A DNA stretch of 64,000 bases from assembly GCF_958979055.1 (NCBI RefSeq), contig NC_084897.1, positions 20,189,628-20,253,627 of the forward strand. The letters are read 5' to 3'. This document shows, piece by piece, positions 1-11,398 of the stretch. The stretch comes from Alnus glutinosa (taxonomy: Eukaryota > Streptophyta > Magnoliopsida > Fagales > Betulaceae). The notes beneath the pieces are model-generated. The model did no database searches, was not told the origin of the DNA, and was given only the letters and a program-made list of their open reading frames with translations. The number at the start of each line of letters is the position of its first letter. The stretch's first letter is position 1. The position numbers and the translations under genes are program-made.

Positions 1-995
1 CAAAAATAGTCTCTAGTGGCGTAGATGACTATTTTTCCATCCCTTTTGACATTCGTTGCTAACAAGTGGCTTATTTTTAAGTTATAACATGTTGGTAGTT
101 GGAGAGAGCCCGCGTCACTTTTTAAAGTTTTGTGTCATAAGTACAAGAATGGTATAAGGCTAAGAGTGATGGTAGTTGCATAACAAATGTACACACTTTG
201 TACAATAAAGCAAACTTATATATATTTTTTAAAAAAAAATTTGGACGAATCAGATGGGTTTAAAAAAAAATAATAATAAAACAAACACCACGTAAGCTTT
301 GTTGTACAAAATGTGTACATTTGTTGCGCATCAAACATTTCTAAAATGTATTTATTCCCCTTGTCTTTTCATTTTGTTTTCTGGAAATCTTGAAGCTCCA
401 TCAAATATGGGCTGGATTTGATTTCTGGGCCTTGTGAAACCCACAAATCAGAAGCCCAATATGAGTGACTCTCAGAGAAAAATATTAATATTTTTCGATA
501 ATTATACACCGAGGATAATCGTTCTGCTTTTAATTATTTATTTTTTGCTGAGAATCAAATTGTAAACAAAATGATATAATTATTTATTGGCTTAAGGGCT
601 TCTTTCAATGTAATTTGTATTTTTCTTCTTTTTGGTGGGGGGAAGAAGAAACCTAACAGCAGATGAATGGAACCAGATATTTAAAGCAAAGCAAAAGATA
701 AGAATGGCTGAACTGAAACATGTTGCTGCTTCACCATCCCTGCAGGCCCCAGCAGAAAACAAAATAATAATAAATGGGCCATACAGTTGGGCCCATGTAG
801 AATATACATGAATATTCGAGTTCTCCTTCGTCAAATATATCAAGCTATTCCAAATTCCTTTCCATAGTGAGATCCAGCAACTACGCACTTGCAGCATATA
901 TTCCTATGCTATAAAAAGCCCATCCAGGAGATCCCATTTCAACTTCCTTTTCTCTTTCAGTATTGGATACCATTCTGGGTGTTAATTAATTTGTG
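1..995. other. AT-rich intergenic DNA, no gene recognised
   Basis: No open frame here resembles a known protein, and no splice-consistent exon chain was seen. The stretch is AT-rich with short homopolymer runs. It ends in sequence (about 980-1003) resembling the start of the hAT-like element at 24651-24990. Confidence 0.5.
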
Positions 996-1003
996 TTTGC
1001 TTG

Positions 1004-1377
1004 TAAGGGTGGGCAGCAGTTGAGTAGGCGCTTAAATCGATTAAGTCGGTTCAATTAACAGAATTGGTCGGTTTGGTCGGTTAAGTCGGCTAATTCACCG
1101 GCTTTATACTGACTAAATATATATTTGAAAAGTTCGGTTAAGGCGGTAGAGGCGGTTAAGTCGGTCAGTAGGCAGTCGGCTAAAGCAGTCGGTATACGGT
1201 CTATTAATTTGGGCGATTCTGTTCAGTTAGTCGGTTAAAAGTATAACCGAACCGCCTATCGAGCCAAACCGACTTTCAATTAAAAATTCTCTACCGACTA
1301 CCAAACCGAAATTTGTCGGTAGGCGGTCGATGTCGATTCAGTAAGCGGTCGGTAGGCGGATAATTTGTCCAACCCTA
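1004..1377. mobile_element. CGGT-rich hAT-like MITE with near-perfect 8-bp duplication
   Basis: The left end reads TAAGGGTGGGCA and the reverse complement of the right end reads TAGGGTTGGACA, so the termini are inverted repeats of the common plant hAT type. Flanks are TTTGCTTG (996-1003) and TTTGCGTG (1378-1385), 7 of 8 identical, fitting an 8-bp hAT target duplication. The interior is an irregular array of CGGT, TCGGT and GGCGGT words on both strands. No coding capacity. It appears to sit inside an older element related to 24651-24990, which continues to about 1550. Confidence 0.6.
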
Positions 1378-1560
1378 TTTGCGTGTCAGGTTTGGATTGT
1401 GTCGTTATTTGGGTTTACGATTATATAGGTTAATCTTAACTCGACCCATTTAATTAAATGGGTCAGACCACTTAATCATAACCTACTAATTTTATATTAG
1501 ATTCATATCAAATTCACGGATCGTATAAAAAACCCTAAAAATAGGGTTTCAATTGTGCCT
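1378..1560. repeat. Remnant of hAT-like repeat related to 24651-24990
   Basis: This stretch shares the order of motifs seen at 24676-24990: TTTGCGTGTC, then a TATATAGGTTAA-type word, ATTTAATTAAA, TAATTTT and a GTATAAAAAA-type word near the end. It also holds a telomere-box-like AACCCTAA (about 1532). The nested element at 1004-1377 interrupts it. Confidence 0.45.
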
Positions 1561-2077
1561 CTCAATGAAACCATCAGTTGGGATGTTTATTCTTCAAAGT
1601 ATGCCCACTTGCTACAAATCTCCATCCATATGAACCTCATATCCATTATATTAAATGTCTGCAAAATTGACAGTTGTTATTGGGTAAATATTATAGGTTG
1701 AGGTTAGACTTTAAAGGTTCCAAGTGTCACATGTGTGGATGTCACATGAAGTCCTCAAACCATGGTGAAAGCAACAAATATAGCTTCATAATTATTGTTC
1801 CCTTATCATTAAACAATACAATTTTAGAAGCTATACATATAATATTTTTTTTTGTAGGTTATACATATAATATTTTGACCATGTGAAAGTTAACATTCTT
1901 TTATTAAGTTATCAAGACAGGAAAAACAATTATTTGCTTCAGTCATGCTTGATATAAGTCAATGATGCTATGATTGAATATTATCTAATAAGTGGTGCTA
2001 AGAATATTACAATTTTTATTATAAAAAATTTACAAACTTATATAAATAATAATAATAATAATCTTATTGTTTTTTTT

Positions 2078-2390
2078 TTTTAATTATTTCACAAATTATG
2101 AATTATCGCATCGGTTTATAATTACTTTATAATAATAGTTGTAGTATCTCAAATACTTTTCTAAGTGAATGAGTAGGGTTAGGGATTCTACATATTTTAC
2201 TACAAATCATTTATAAACTTATGTGGCAATCAATAATTTGTGAAACAATTATGATTTGATTATAATAAAAGTTGCAGTACCCCCAAGAAATGTCCTAAAC
2301 GAATGAGTGGTGTTAGAGGTACTACAAGTTTTACTACAAAGTCATTTACAAACTTATGCGACATTTACTAATTGATGAAATAATTAAGAA

Positions 2391-2464
<74 letters not shown>

Positions 2465-2640
2465 CTTCTCAATTTATTTTAATTATTTCACCAATTTAAG
2501 ATTGTCACATCATATGTAAATGACTTTGTAGCAAAAGTTATAGTACCCAAAGTATTTTTCTAAGAGAATGAGTAGTGTTAGGGTACTACAAAGTCATTTA
2601 CAAACTTAAGTGGCGGTCCATAATTGGTGAAATAATTAAG
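2078..2640. repeat. Cluster of palindromic AT-rich MITE units with an (AT)34 microsatellite
   Basis: Three related units are recognisable (about 2083-2250, 2265-2392 and 2477-2636). The complete ones begin with an ATTATTTCACmAATT-like arm and end with its inverse (AATTkGTGAAATAATTA). All share a core like CTAAGTGAATGAGTAGGGTT. An (AT)34 run at 2395-2462 separates the second and third. No coding potential. Confidence 0.55.
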
Positions 2641-3424
2641 CAAAACGTTTGGGATATTAAAGTTTTAATTATAACTCTCTTACAAACTTATAAGATAATT
2701 CATATTTTATGTAAATGGGTGTCACGTGGCTGTTCACATTTTAGTGATCATTGATGTGAAAAGAGCTATATAAACTATCGTAAACGCAGTAAATATTATG
2801 TGGATTATTACATAACACTACACAATTTAGCGACAAATATGATAAGTGTCACGTGAACTGTCTCGTCAAGCAAATTTTTGGCCAAAGAGAGATAGGGAAG
2901 GGGGAAGGTTAAAGGGAGGGAGAGAGGGAAAGGCAGAGAAGAAGCCAAAAGAAAAGAAAAGAAAAGAAAGCAAAAGGAGAAGGATGAGGTGTGGAATTTT
3001 GGTCCATACACGCGCAGAAAGGTGAGCTTATGAAGGGAAAGGTAGTGAAATGTGTTTGTTTTGGGGAGGGGGGTGGGGGTTTTGGATGAATAGTACTGCA
3101 CAAGAATCCAACAACTGTTCCTAGTTGTTGACCTAACGCCAATGCTTCCAAACCCGACTCTCTCGCCTGCAATGATAACAGTAAGCCTCCCCCCCAAAAG
3201 CACCCCTTTGATGCTGATGTTCATTGAAAGTGACATTACAACTAGATGCCAAATTCTTGTTTGGTTCATCACACTTAGTTGTTATCATTATTTTCTTTTT
3301 CAATTTTTTATTTTTTATTTTTTATTTATTTATTTTTTTTTAAAAAAAAAAAAAAGAAAGGGAAAAAGTTGTATTGGGAATGTGACAAGAGTAAAAACCC
3401 ACATGTATTTTTAATTTTGAGCAT

Positions 3425-3529
3425 TTCCTTTTAGTTTATTGATTTAGAGCCGGTTTATAATTGCATTTGAAAATAGAGTTAAGAAAAAAGTTTTAACTTT
3501 AAGCTTTTTTTTTAAAGTGCGTTTTGACC

Positions 3530-3560
<31 letters not shown>

Positions 3561-3903
3561 GAGTAAAAAAGTTTTTTCAAAAAAAAAGAGATACTTTTTA
3601 TGTTTTTTTTACCAAACGGACAAGTTTTTTATGTACTAAAATTACGTTTTAAGCTCATTAACATACTCTCAAACAGCTTCTTAGACCCTGTTAGGCTGTT
3701 TGGAATTGTGTTGAAAAATATAAATTTTAAAGCTATAAATAGCTTTCTAGAAAATGCTTCACTTTTATATATATATATATTTTAAAAAAATAAATCAAAT
3801 AAATACTTTTTGAGTTTTTTTATCAAACGAACCAACTTTTGTTTGCCACAACTTTCTATATACTAAAAGTGTTTTTTAAGTTCTTTAACGCAATCTCAAA
3901 TAA
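3425..3903. repeat. AT-rich dispersed repeat of the 'exceeds homopolymer' type
   Basis: Contains words such as ACCAAACGG, CTGTTTGGAATTGTG and CAAACGAACCAAC with long T runs. Related wording recurs around 17300-17470 and 20590-21060. Probably a non-autonomous DNA element, but no clean termini or target duplication were found. Confidence 0.3.
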
Positions 3904-4252
3904 GCCATTTATTTAAGATTTGAGTGAGTAATGTTAAATGTTATCCAATTTGTATATATATATATATATTTTTTTTTTGTATCTCTCCAAAATTGACATA
4001 ACTTTTTAAAATTATAATTAAAAAAATATGACCCTATAATTTGAGAAATAAAATAACAAAGTGGACTATTAGGTTGATTAATTATGCCATTTATTTAAGA
4101 TTTGAGTGAGTAATGTTAAATGTTATCTCATGTGTATTTTTTTTTGTATCTCTCCAAAATTGACGTGACTTTTTAAAATTATTATTAAAAAAATATGACC
4201 CTATAATTTGAGAAATAAAATAACAAAGTGGATTATTAGGTTGATTAATTAT
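3904..4252. repeat. Direct tandem duplication of about 170-180 bp
   Basis: The block from 3904 to 4085 is repeated at 4086-4252. Both start GCCATTTATTTAAGATTTGA and end GGTTGATTAATTAT. The first copy carries an extra TA run near 3955-3970, which accounts for most of the length difference. No gene content. Confidence 0.8.
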
Positions 4253-4679
4253 CTTGCATATTGGAATCAACATGGTTGGTTTCATTTATTAAGTAAGAGG
4301 CATACATAATTTATCAATAATGTCTATCTCCATCTTTTGACTAGGATCAATTTACCTCGTGAGTGCGTCTGCAATTTATGATGTGACCTAAAAGAGGTGG
4401 ATGACGTGGCCGTAGCATTGCCATAATCCACCTTTGCATAAGACAATACAGCTCAACGAGCTGCAGCTGTATGACTGTGCCTATTTTTATTTTATTACGA
4501 ATAAAAAATAATTTAGTAGATTGATATACGGCTGTTATATAATTATAATGATGTTTTATTTTTATCCTTACATTTAAGGGTGGAACCAAACATTTAAAGG
4601 CGGGGAAGAAAATTTAAAAAAATAAAAGTTTGGGCTAAAAAAATAAAAGTTTGGAGTAAAAGCTTTTATAAAACTAACG

Positions 4680-5335
4680 CACAATTACAACCCTCCAGAA
4701 AAAACTGGAACAAAGTCCCAATAATTGGAACACCAACAAAAACAGGCCACTAAGCAGCAACAAGCCCTTACACAGCCAACTACGAGAACACAAACAGACT
4801 CAAATACTCGAGAATATGCAAAACCAGAGCAGAATCTTAACAACAAAGGGTATAAATTCCAACTATACACTACAGCTAGATTCTTCCTAATACACACTTG
4901 AAGTGTCCTTTAGCCAAGACCCAAGCTCGAACTTCCCACTTAATTTGAGCCAAAATTGCCTCTTCTGTACTTGGAGTATTACAATGCAGTAGATCATTTA
5001 TTTGCCTCCATAGTTGGTAAAAACTGTGGCCCCAAGACAAAGTCTTCCCAAACAAGCCTTAAGACTTTTTCCATGCAAAACAGCAGAGCCCCAAACCATG
5101 GCTTCAGAGACGGAGGGAGGGGGGGCTGGTAGGGGCCATGGCCCCCCCAATTTCCTAAAAAAAAAAAATTATTAGGTGAAAAAACTTTTTTTTTCTAAAA
5201 AATTAAAAAATATAAGGTAAAAATAAAATTTTAATTTATTTGACCCCTACCAAATTTTTTTTTTTGCCATTGGCCCTTGCCCATAAAAACTTCTTGCTCC
5301 GTCCTTGCATGGCTTAACCCCCTAAAGCTTTAAGA
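4680..5335 (-). mobile_element. Degenerate LINE (L1-type) 3' portion, interrupted by a MITE
   Basis: Read on the minus strand across several frames, this stretch gives phrases typical of the C-terminal zinc-binding-like region of plant LINE ORF2: a GKSLKAC-L-RLCLGA phrase near 5070-5030, then EEAILAQIKWEVRAWVLAKGHF near 4965-4905, then a low-complexity tail to about 4685. Stops and frameshifts interrupt it throughout, so it is a dead copy. The hAT-type MITE at 5105-5307 lies within its 5' side. Confidence 0.55.
5105..5307. mobile_element. hAT-type MITE with perfect 8-bp target duplication
   Basis: CATGGCTT flanks the element exactly on both sides (5097-5104 and 5308-5315). The left terminus is CAGAGACGGAG; the reverse complement of the right terminus is CAAGGACGGAG, an 11-bp terminal inverted repeat with two mismatches. 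The 203-bp body is an A/T-rich core between C/G-rich ends with no coding capacity. TIR plus 8-bp duplication fits hAT. Confidence 0.8.
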
Positions 5336-5445
5336 GTTTTATAAGATGAAAAATAGTAATCTTATAATTAATTTATACGGGTCGGTGCATGATTAATGTC
5401 GGTATGTGATTAAAGGGTGTTTAAATAGTAAATACTTTTAAAAAG

Positions 5446-5565
5446 GAGCCTTGCTACATAGGGGACACTCATCCGTCCCCTATGAGCCTCTTTTTAATAA
5501 AAAATTGTTTTTTTTTATAAATGGGTGCTGGGGGACGGATGAGTGTCTCTCGGCAAGCATTGCCC
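5446..5565. mobile_element. 120-bp MULE-type MITE with perfect 9-bp duplication
   Basis: TTTAAAAAG flanks both ends (5437-5445 and 5566-5574). The arms are about 38 bp and pair across a T-rich loop; both contain GACACTCATCCGTCCCC. A 9-bp duplication with long inverted arms fits Mutator-like non-autonomous elements. Low complexity of the duplicated 9-mer lowers certainty slightly. Confidence 0.7.
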
Positions 5566-5662
5566 TTTAAAAAGATACCTTAAAAAAGAAAAAAAAAAAA
5601 AAAAAAAATTACATGTATAACATTACTTTTAAAAAGATACCTTAAAAAAGAAAAAAAATAAA
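5566..5662. repeat. Short direct repeat
   Basis: A word like TTTAAAAAGATACCTTAAAA followed by an A/G tract occurs at 5566-5600 and again at about 5627-5660. The right duplication of the MITE at 5446-5565 lies in the first copy. Confidence 0.6.
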
Positions 5663-8600
5663 TAATTAAACTAATTAAACAAAGGGGATTTGGGGCTTTC
5701 GCTATACTTTGAACAGAGTACGAATCCGTACTTTCCATTCGAAATACCAAATCTTGGGTTTTGGCTATCAAAACACACGAGCGGTTGACACGTATGTTAC
5801 ACTGTACAATCTCTTTCGTGGGCTCCAACGCTTTGAAAAGTTCATCAAAATCCATGGCCGTGATGTACGGTTGAGGTTTTAACACGTGGCGAGAACAATT
5901 GTACGCTTTGGTGGGGTTCCGATGCTAAAGAATATCTTAAAGCTTTGTGTGAGTTCGAAGACAGCAGTGCAATGTACATCATAGCCTTGCCCATTTTCGG
6001 TATTCTAGATCTCCTCTCTGATGGCCTGATGGGACAACGGGGACCCCCTTTGGCCCTTTGTGCTGGATACTTGGATCCGAAACCTCAATTCATAACACGT
6101 GTCCACATTATGAAAATCCCCTCTCTCTCTCTCCAGTATACAATTAAGGCTTAAATATATTTATTCCCTTTTTGTTTTGACATTAATAAGTTCTATTTAA
6201 GTATCTTAAAATTTTGACAAAAATTAACCTCCTTTCCAAATTCTTTAACTATATTAGGACAGTGTTTATTTATCACACTTGTTTTGACGTGTTTTAAATA
6301 GTCTTTTATGTTGGATAGTTACTTAAAACACATCACACTTGCCGATATAGAATAAATGTGATCAATAGACGTGAAAAAGTCTCTAACAATACTTTTATTG
6401 TTTCAGTTATCTTCTGATAATTGTTGTTGTTTTCAAATGGGTGGCCGGGGATGCAGATAGGCTTATCTTAATCTATTCTCATTTAGCTTCTATTACCGCT
6501 TTTTGTGGTTCATTGAAATGACCGGGTCACTTGTTAACCCATTTTCTACGCTTTATAATTATTTCAACGTTGTTTTAGTTTGGTTTGGGTCTATTGTTAG
6601 ATAGCACACCTCTTTTTCATTCATAGGATCATCCACTTCTTCTTCTTTTTTATCAAAAGTAGAAAAAATCATCCCTATAATCATTTTCCTTATTTAATTT
6701 TTTTTTTTAAAAAAAAAGACGTAAAAAAATAGCATTACTCATAAAATTATCTAATTTTCTTTTTTACATGATATAACAACCAAGATCTAAAATGAAAGTG
6801 GCTTATAATAATCTGATCTCTTCCCCCACATTACTATATATATGAATATTTAGGAAGCATGGATCTCTCAAATTTGATATTGAATTCAAACAAAATTATC
6901 AAAACATATATAAAATGGTCAAATAATTGTCATGAATACATATAAAGTTACCATCTGTTACACACATGCACTGGGGTAGTGGGGTGATATGTGATTGAAT
7001 CTTTTTATATTAATTTATACTTTTTTTATTTTTAAATTAGAATTAAAGAAAATTCTTGACAAAATCAGAGCAGAATAATCCTTCATACTAAATTAGATTG
7101 ATTGAGACTTGAATCAAATTAGAATGCAATTTGTGTGGATATGTTTGATACTTTTTAATATAAAAATTTAAGTTAATGGGTTTAGATTCGTTAATATTGT
7201 ATTAATCACTTGTTTTTGTTATTACTTGACTACTCACACAAAGCTGGATTCAAAGATCATGGGATATCATATCCTTTGCTCTCTCTTTTTAGGACTAATT
7301 AGTTTAAAGGTGACAATTAAGAATTGAATTAAATAAATTGTGTTAATTGTTTTAGTTTAAGAGTAAGTGGATGTCAAAACTATCTAATGTTTTTATCATT
7401 ATTCAATATTAATGTTTTTAATTAAGATGAATGCAAAAGCACTTAATCGTATCTTAGTTTAAGATCTTGTCACTTAAGGGTTTCTGAGTGCGAGAGTATA
7501 TGGTCCTACCTACTTCAGTTTGTGTCTGATTGTGCTCCTAATTAGTTGCGTTAATTATCCTCCCTCCATATTAAGAATCATTTATATATAGTTAATGCTC
7601 TATTATTATTTAATTTTGCTTGGAAATTTATTTGATGGGTTCAAAGACAATAATGTGTCCCACGTGATTTTTCTCCCAAATCCCTCGTTTCTGTCTTAAG
7701 AGCGCCGCTTGTACAAATATAGTGCTAATATTTGAGAGAGCTAACAATTTTTTATACGATTTAAAATTTTGATATAAAATTAGCGAGTTAGTGTTAAAGA
7801 ATTTGATCTGTTTGATTAAATAAGTCAGATTAGTGTTAACATATATAATTTTATACCTATACCCCGACATACGACATTTAAAACTGATAATTATTAACAA
7901 GATTCTCAACCCGACAAACCCAAAAAGTCTCATCAAAGTCAATGTCTCGTTGTCGTGGATGGAATCTCTTAGCAACAAGATGAGCGGTGTTGCCGCATGC
8001 TTGCGCTTACTTAAATGCCAGTAAGTTACATTACGTTACTAGAATAAACGGTTGGCTTAGCGAGAAGGTCCATTGTTAAACACGATCCGCGAAATGATAT
8101 AATATTTTTTTTATTCGCAAGGGATCGTGATGTCTTTCTAGGGGATTGCAGATCTCTTTACTAGCTCCTATTTGCGGTGCAAAATTTCGTGGAATGTAGG
8201 TAAAATTAGCGTGTTAGAGTTGAGAGTTTTGACCCATTCAATTAAACGAATCAAATTATGATTGACTTATATAATCTTATACCTACGCCTCAATATAATA
8301 CAAATTTTGCTATCCCTAGTGCTTGGCCACTAAGATAGAGGATTTTCATCACTAATTTAAAATAAAGTGGGAAATTTGAAAGTTAAACAAGTTGATCACT
8401 GCAGGGCCACTATGTTTAAGATGCCCAACTCCAATATAGTAAAAAAATATGATAGTTTTGAGTGGGATCCATGCATTAATATTAGAGCAGGGGTAGGATG
8501 AGGGCACCTCATGAGCCTTGTGAAGGGCTGTCAGGCTGGCTGTCACTCTTGTATAGAGTTTCATTAAAGAATGCACGCCAAATGCAATTTAATAGGTGAC

Positions 8601-8990
8601 CAAATTAGCTTAATTTCAGCTTAGATGCGTCCAATGTGCTGGTCAAAAGTTTATTAAATCCTGTCAGAGACAAATAAAGGCAACAACTGCATGTATAGTA
8701 TCCAACTGTAACCAGAACATGTCTTCTTCTTTTTTTTTTTTCCTTTTTTTTTAAAAAATAAAAATAAAAATAAAAATTATTTATTCTAAATATCAGCAGA
8801 TATTTTTATGAATTTTTGTCAATAGGATTCTCTTTTTTATGGAATGGTAAAAAATAAAAATAAAAATAATAATAATAATGAGTATTGCCACATCAATTCA
8901 ATGAGATGAAAGTAGAATATGAGTATAACATATATCATTACTTTTATTTGAAATTAAAAAAAGTTTATGGGAGTTCAATAATATTGAGCA
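5663..8990. other. Intergenic DNA without a recognisable gene
   Basis: Open frames here are short (70 residues or so, with one of 116 on the minus strand at 7628-7978), lack recognisable domains and overlap on opposite strands. I see no RNA gene, no clean terminal repeats and no splice-consistent exon chain. A gene prediction here would need transcript evidence. Confidence 0.4.
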
Positions 8991-8991
8991 G

Positions 8992-10400
8992 GGGTGAAAT
9001 TTATGGGCGGATAATAACCGCAGCATCTGCTATCCACACCTAATCATTATATGCGGATAACAGATGCGGTTATCAAAGTCCATTATTCGCATACGGATTA
9101 TCTTTATATAAATAATTAAGTTCGCTAAAACGAGGTCGTTTTGAATTTGGTAAGTTTATGACCTTTAGATTATTCTAGTTATTTTTTTTTTTTGGTAATC
9201 TAAATCCTGATTACTTTACAAGACAATGACCATTTATGATTGATAATCGTGAATTATGCAACAGTGAATTCTTAATTTGTTTAAGTTTGCATACAATAAT
9301 AACAACATTATTTAATCTTGCATATAGATTTAGATAATTATAGAAACGGTCATTACCTCATATGCGGATAGTGGATAATAACTGTATTTAATAATCATAA
9401 TAACCAGGTGGTTGTAGATAGTAATTGCATGGTGCAGATGCAGATATCTAAAATGATAATCTCATTACTCGAATATGAATGCAGATATTGCTAGGGCTGA
9501 GCAGGGGCCGGGAATGGGATTTTTTTGACCTCGCCTGCAAGGGTGTGAGTTCCCCAAAGGGAACTCGCACCCTGTGAAAAACTCCCTGCAATTGTGCGGG
9601 GCGGGTGGGGATGGGGATCCGTGGGTATGGGGGAATCTCCGCGGGTATGGAATAATACAGATTATCAGTACAATTCTTAAATGGAATTTCTTGAACTTGA
9701 AATTTAGATGCAGTTGTGAGCATCACACAAAAACGGGAAAAAAAAAAAAACAAAATGAAACAAAACAAAGGCTTCCACGCCTAGCGAAAGAAAAAGATGC
9801 TACTTTCATCACATTTCATTGAATTAATAGTAAGATATGATTTTATGAAATACACAGTATAAAGAATACACAGCAAAGCAATTATAAAGTTTCGAAAATG
9901 TCAGATATAGAAACTGCACAAGTATCTATCCAACATTACATCAAATTGTCAAACTATGGGGGTAAGAACATAAATTCACACGTACCTGCCTTGCTAAATA
10001 GAAGCTAAATAGAAGAAGAGAAAAAGGAAAGAAGAAAAGAAGAGACCATGAGAAGTAGAGAACGTACCGTGGGGTGCGAGCCGTGCGGCGCTGTGGGTTG
10101 TGCCGTGCGATGATGAAGTGCAGAAGACGTGAAGAGCAGCTAGGGTTAGGTAAGTTGTAACTTAAGTTTTTTGTTGTTTTTTTTTTTTTTTGATATGTGG
10201 GGCGGGGCGAGGACCCAAAAATTTTCAAGGGTCCCCCCGCAACCCACCCCGCACCGTGCGGGGGGCCCAAATCAAGGCCCATGGCTCGGACCATGGGTGC
10301 TGTTTTCATGTTAAAGGGGGCGGGGCGAGTATAGCGAGAATTTGCTCACTTTTAGATATCGTTAATAACCGCATTTTACATTTTCATGTCCCTAATAATG
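8992..10400. repeat. Nested hAT-like repeats with GC-rich inner element
   Basis: An outer repeat starts near 8992 (AGGGGTGAAATTTATGGGCGG) and is full of GCGGATAAT-type words to about 9490. Its wording seems to resume at about 10353 (GATATCGTTAATAACCGC). Between them, from TAGGGCTGAGCAGGGGCC at 9491 to about 10352, lies a second element whose two ends are strikingly G/C-rich (9497-9655 and 10196-10335) around an ordinary AT-rich middle. No open frame resembles a transposase. Boundaries are approximate. Confidence 0.45.
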
Positions 10401-11079
10401 AGTATGTTTAAGATTGTGGGTTGGTTTTATTTTTTATGTAAATATAAAAGTAAAAATTAAGTTTGTATTTTGAAAAATATTTTATGTTTTGACTTGATTA
10501 TTAAAAATAAATAAAAATACAAACAATCATGGCCTTTGAGAAACGTGATAGCTTTTTCCTCTCCCTATATATATTATATATATATATATATATTGACAGG
10601 GACAATTTCCCCGGTTACAGTACAAAACAGGCTCTCCCTATCATTGGCACTTTTGTAGAATAAAGCTACGAGTAAGGGTACAAAAGTCATTTAGCGTTGT
10701 GACGGACTCCGTTTGTCCTCACGTGGCCAGTCATCGGCCGCACGCACGGAAAGTTCTGGCGTTGTCCCCTCCCTCCGTTCACTCTTCGATTGATGTCTCC
10801 AAAAACAAAAAAAAAAAAAAAGAAAAAAGAAAAAAAATTGCATTTTTTTTTTAAAGTTTAATTAATGCGTCAGAAATAAAACATAAAAACAAAAAAAAAA
10901 AAAGAAGGGAAAGTTTCTGTAAAAATAATTATAGTTTAGATGGGTGGGTCCCACACCACAGTTCTCTTTCGGCCGCTCAGCTTGTCGTCTCTCTCGTCCT
11001 CATTGGCCCCCGTCGTACGTTAGCATTTGTCTTTACATGTTTGCTAACGTACGCCTGCTGTTCTTATCATTCACCCCCT

Positions 11080-11083
11080 CCCC

Positions 11084-11117
<34 letters not shown>

Positions 11118-11130
11118 CTCTCTCTCTCTC
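11080..11130 (+). repeat. Compound microsatellite C21-(AC)7-(TC)8 upstream of GID1
   Basis: A run of 21 C (11080-11100) passes directly into (AC)7 (11101-11114) and (TC)8 (11115-11130), ending about 270 bases before the GID1 start codon. CT-rich tracts are common in plant promoters and 5' leaders, so this is probably in the promoter or 5' UTR. Confidence 0.85.
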
Positions 11131-11398
11131 CGTGTCTGTTTTATTGCACCGAGATTTAACATTATCTTGGAGAGAAGAAAGTGTAGGGACTAGGGGCTGT
11201 TTGCTTGGAATAATGGGTTATAGCAAGTGTTCTTATAGAGAAAGAGAGCGGAAATAAGATTTAAGTGCCTGTTTGTGTTTGGGTTTTGAATTTGTGAGCG
11301 CTTGTGAAGTGGGGTTTCTTTGATTCTCTGGAAGGATCTATAATTGGAGTCTTTTCCTGAGGTTTTTCTATCGAGCTCTTTTTGAAGGACCAGTTTTG

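Noticed and set aside
1004-1377. CRISPR-like or regularly spaced repeat array
   Set aside because: The CGGT words are irregularly spaced, occur on both strands and lie in a plant hAT-like element. No CRISPR array occurs in the window.
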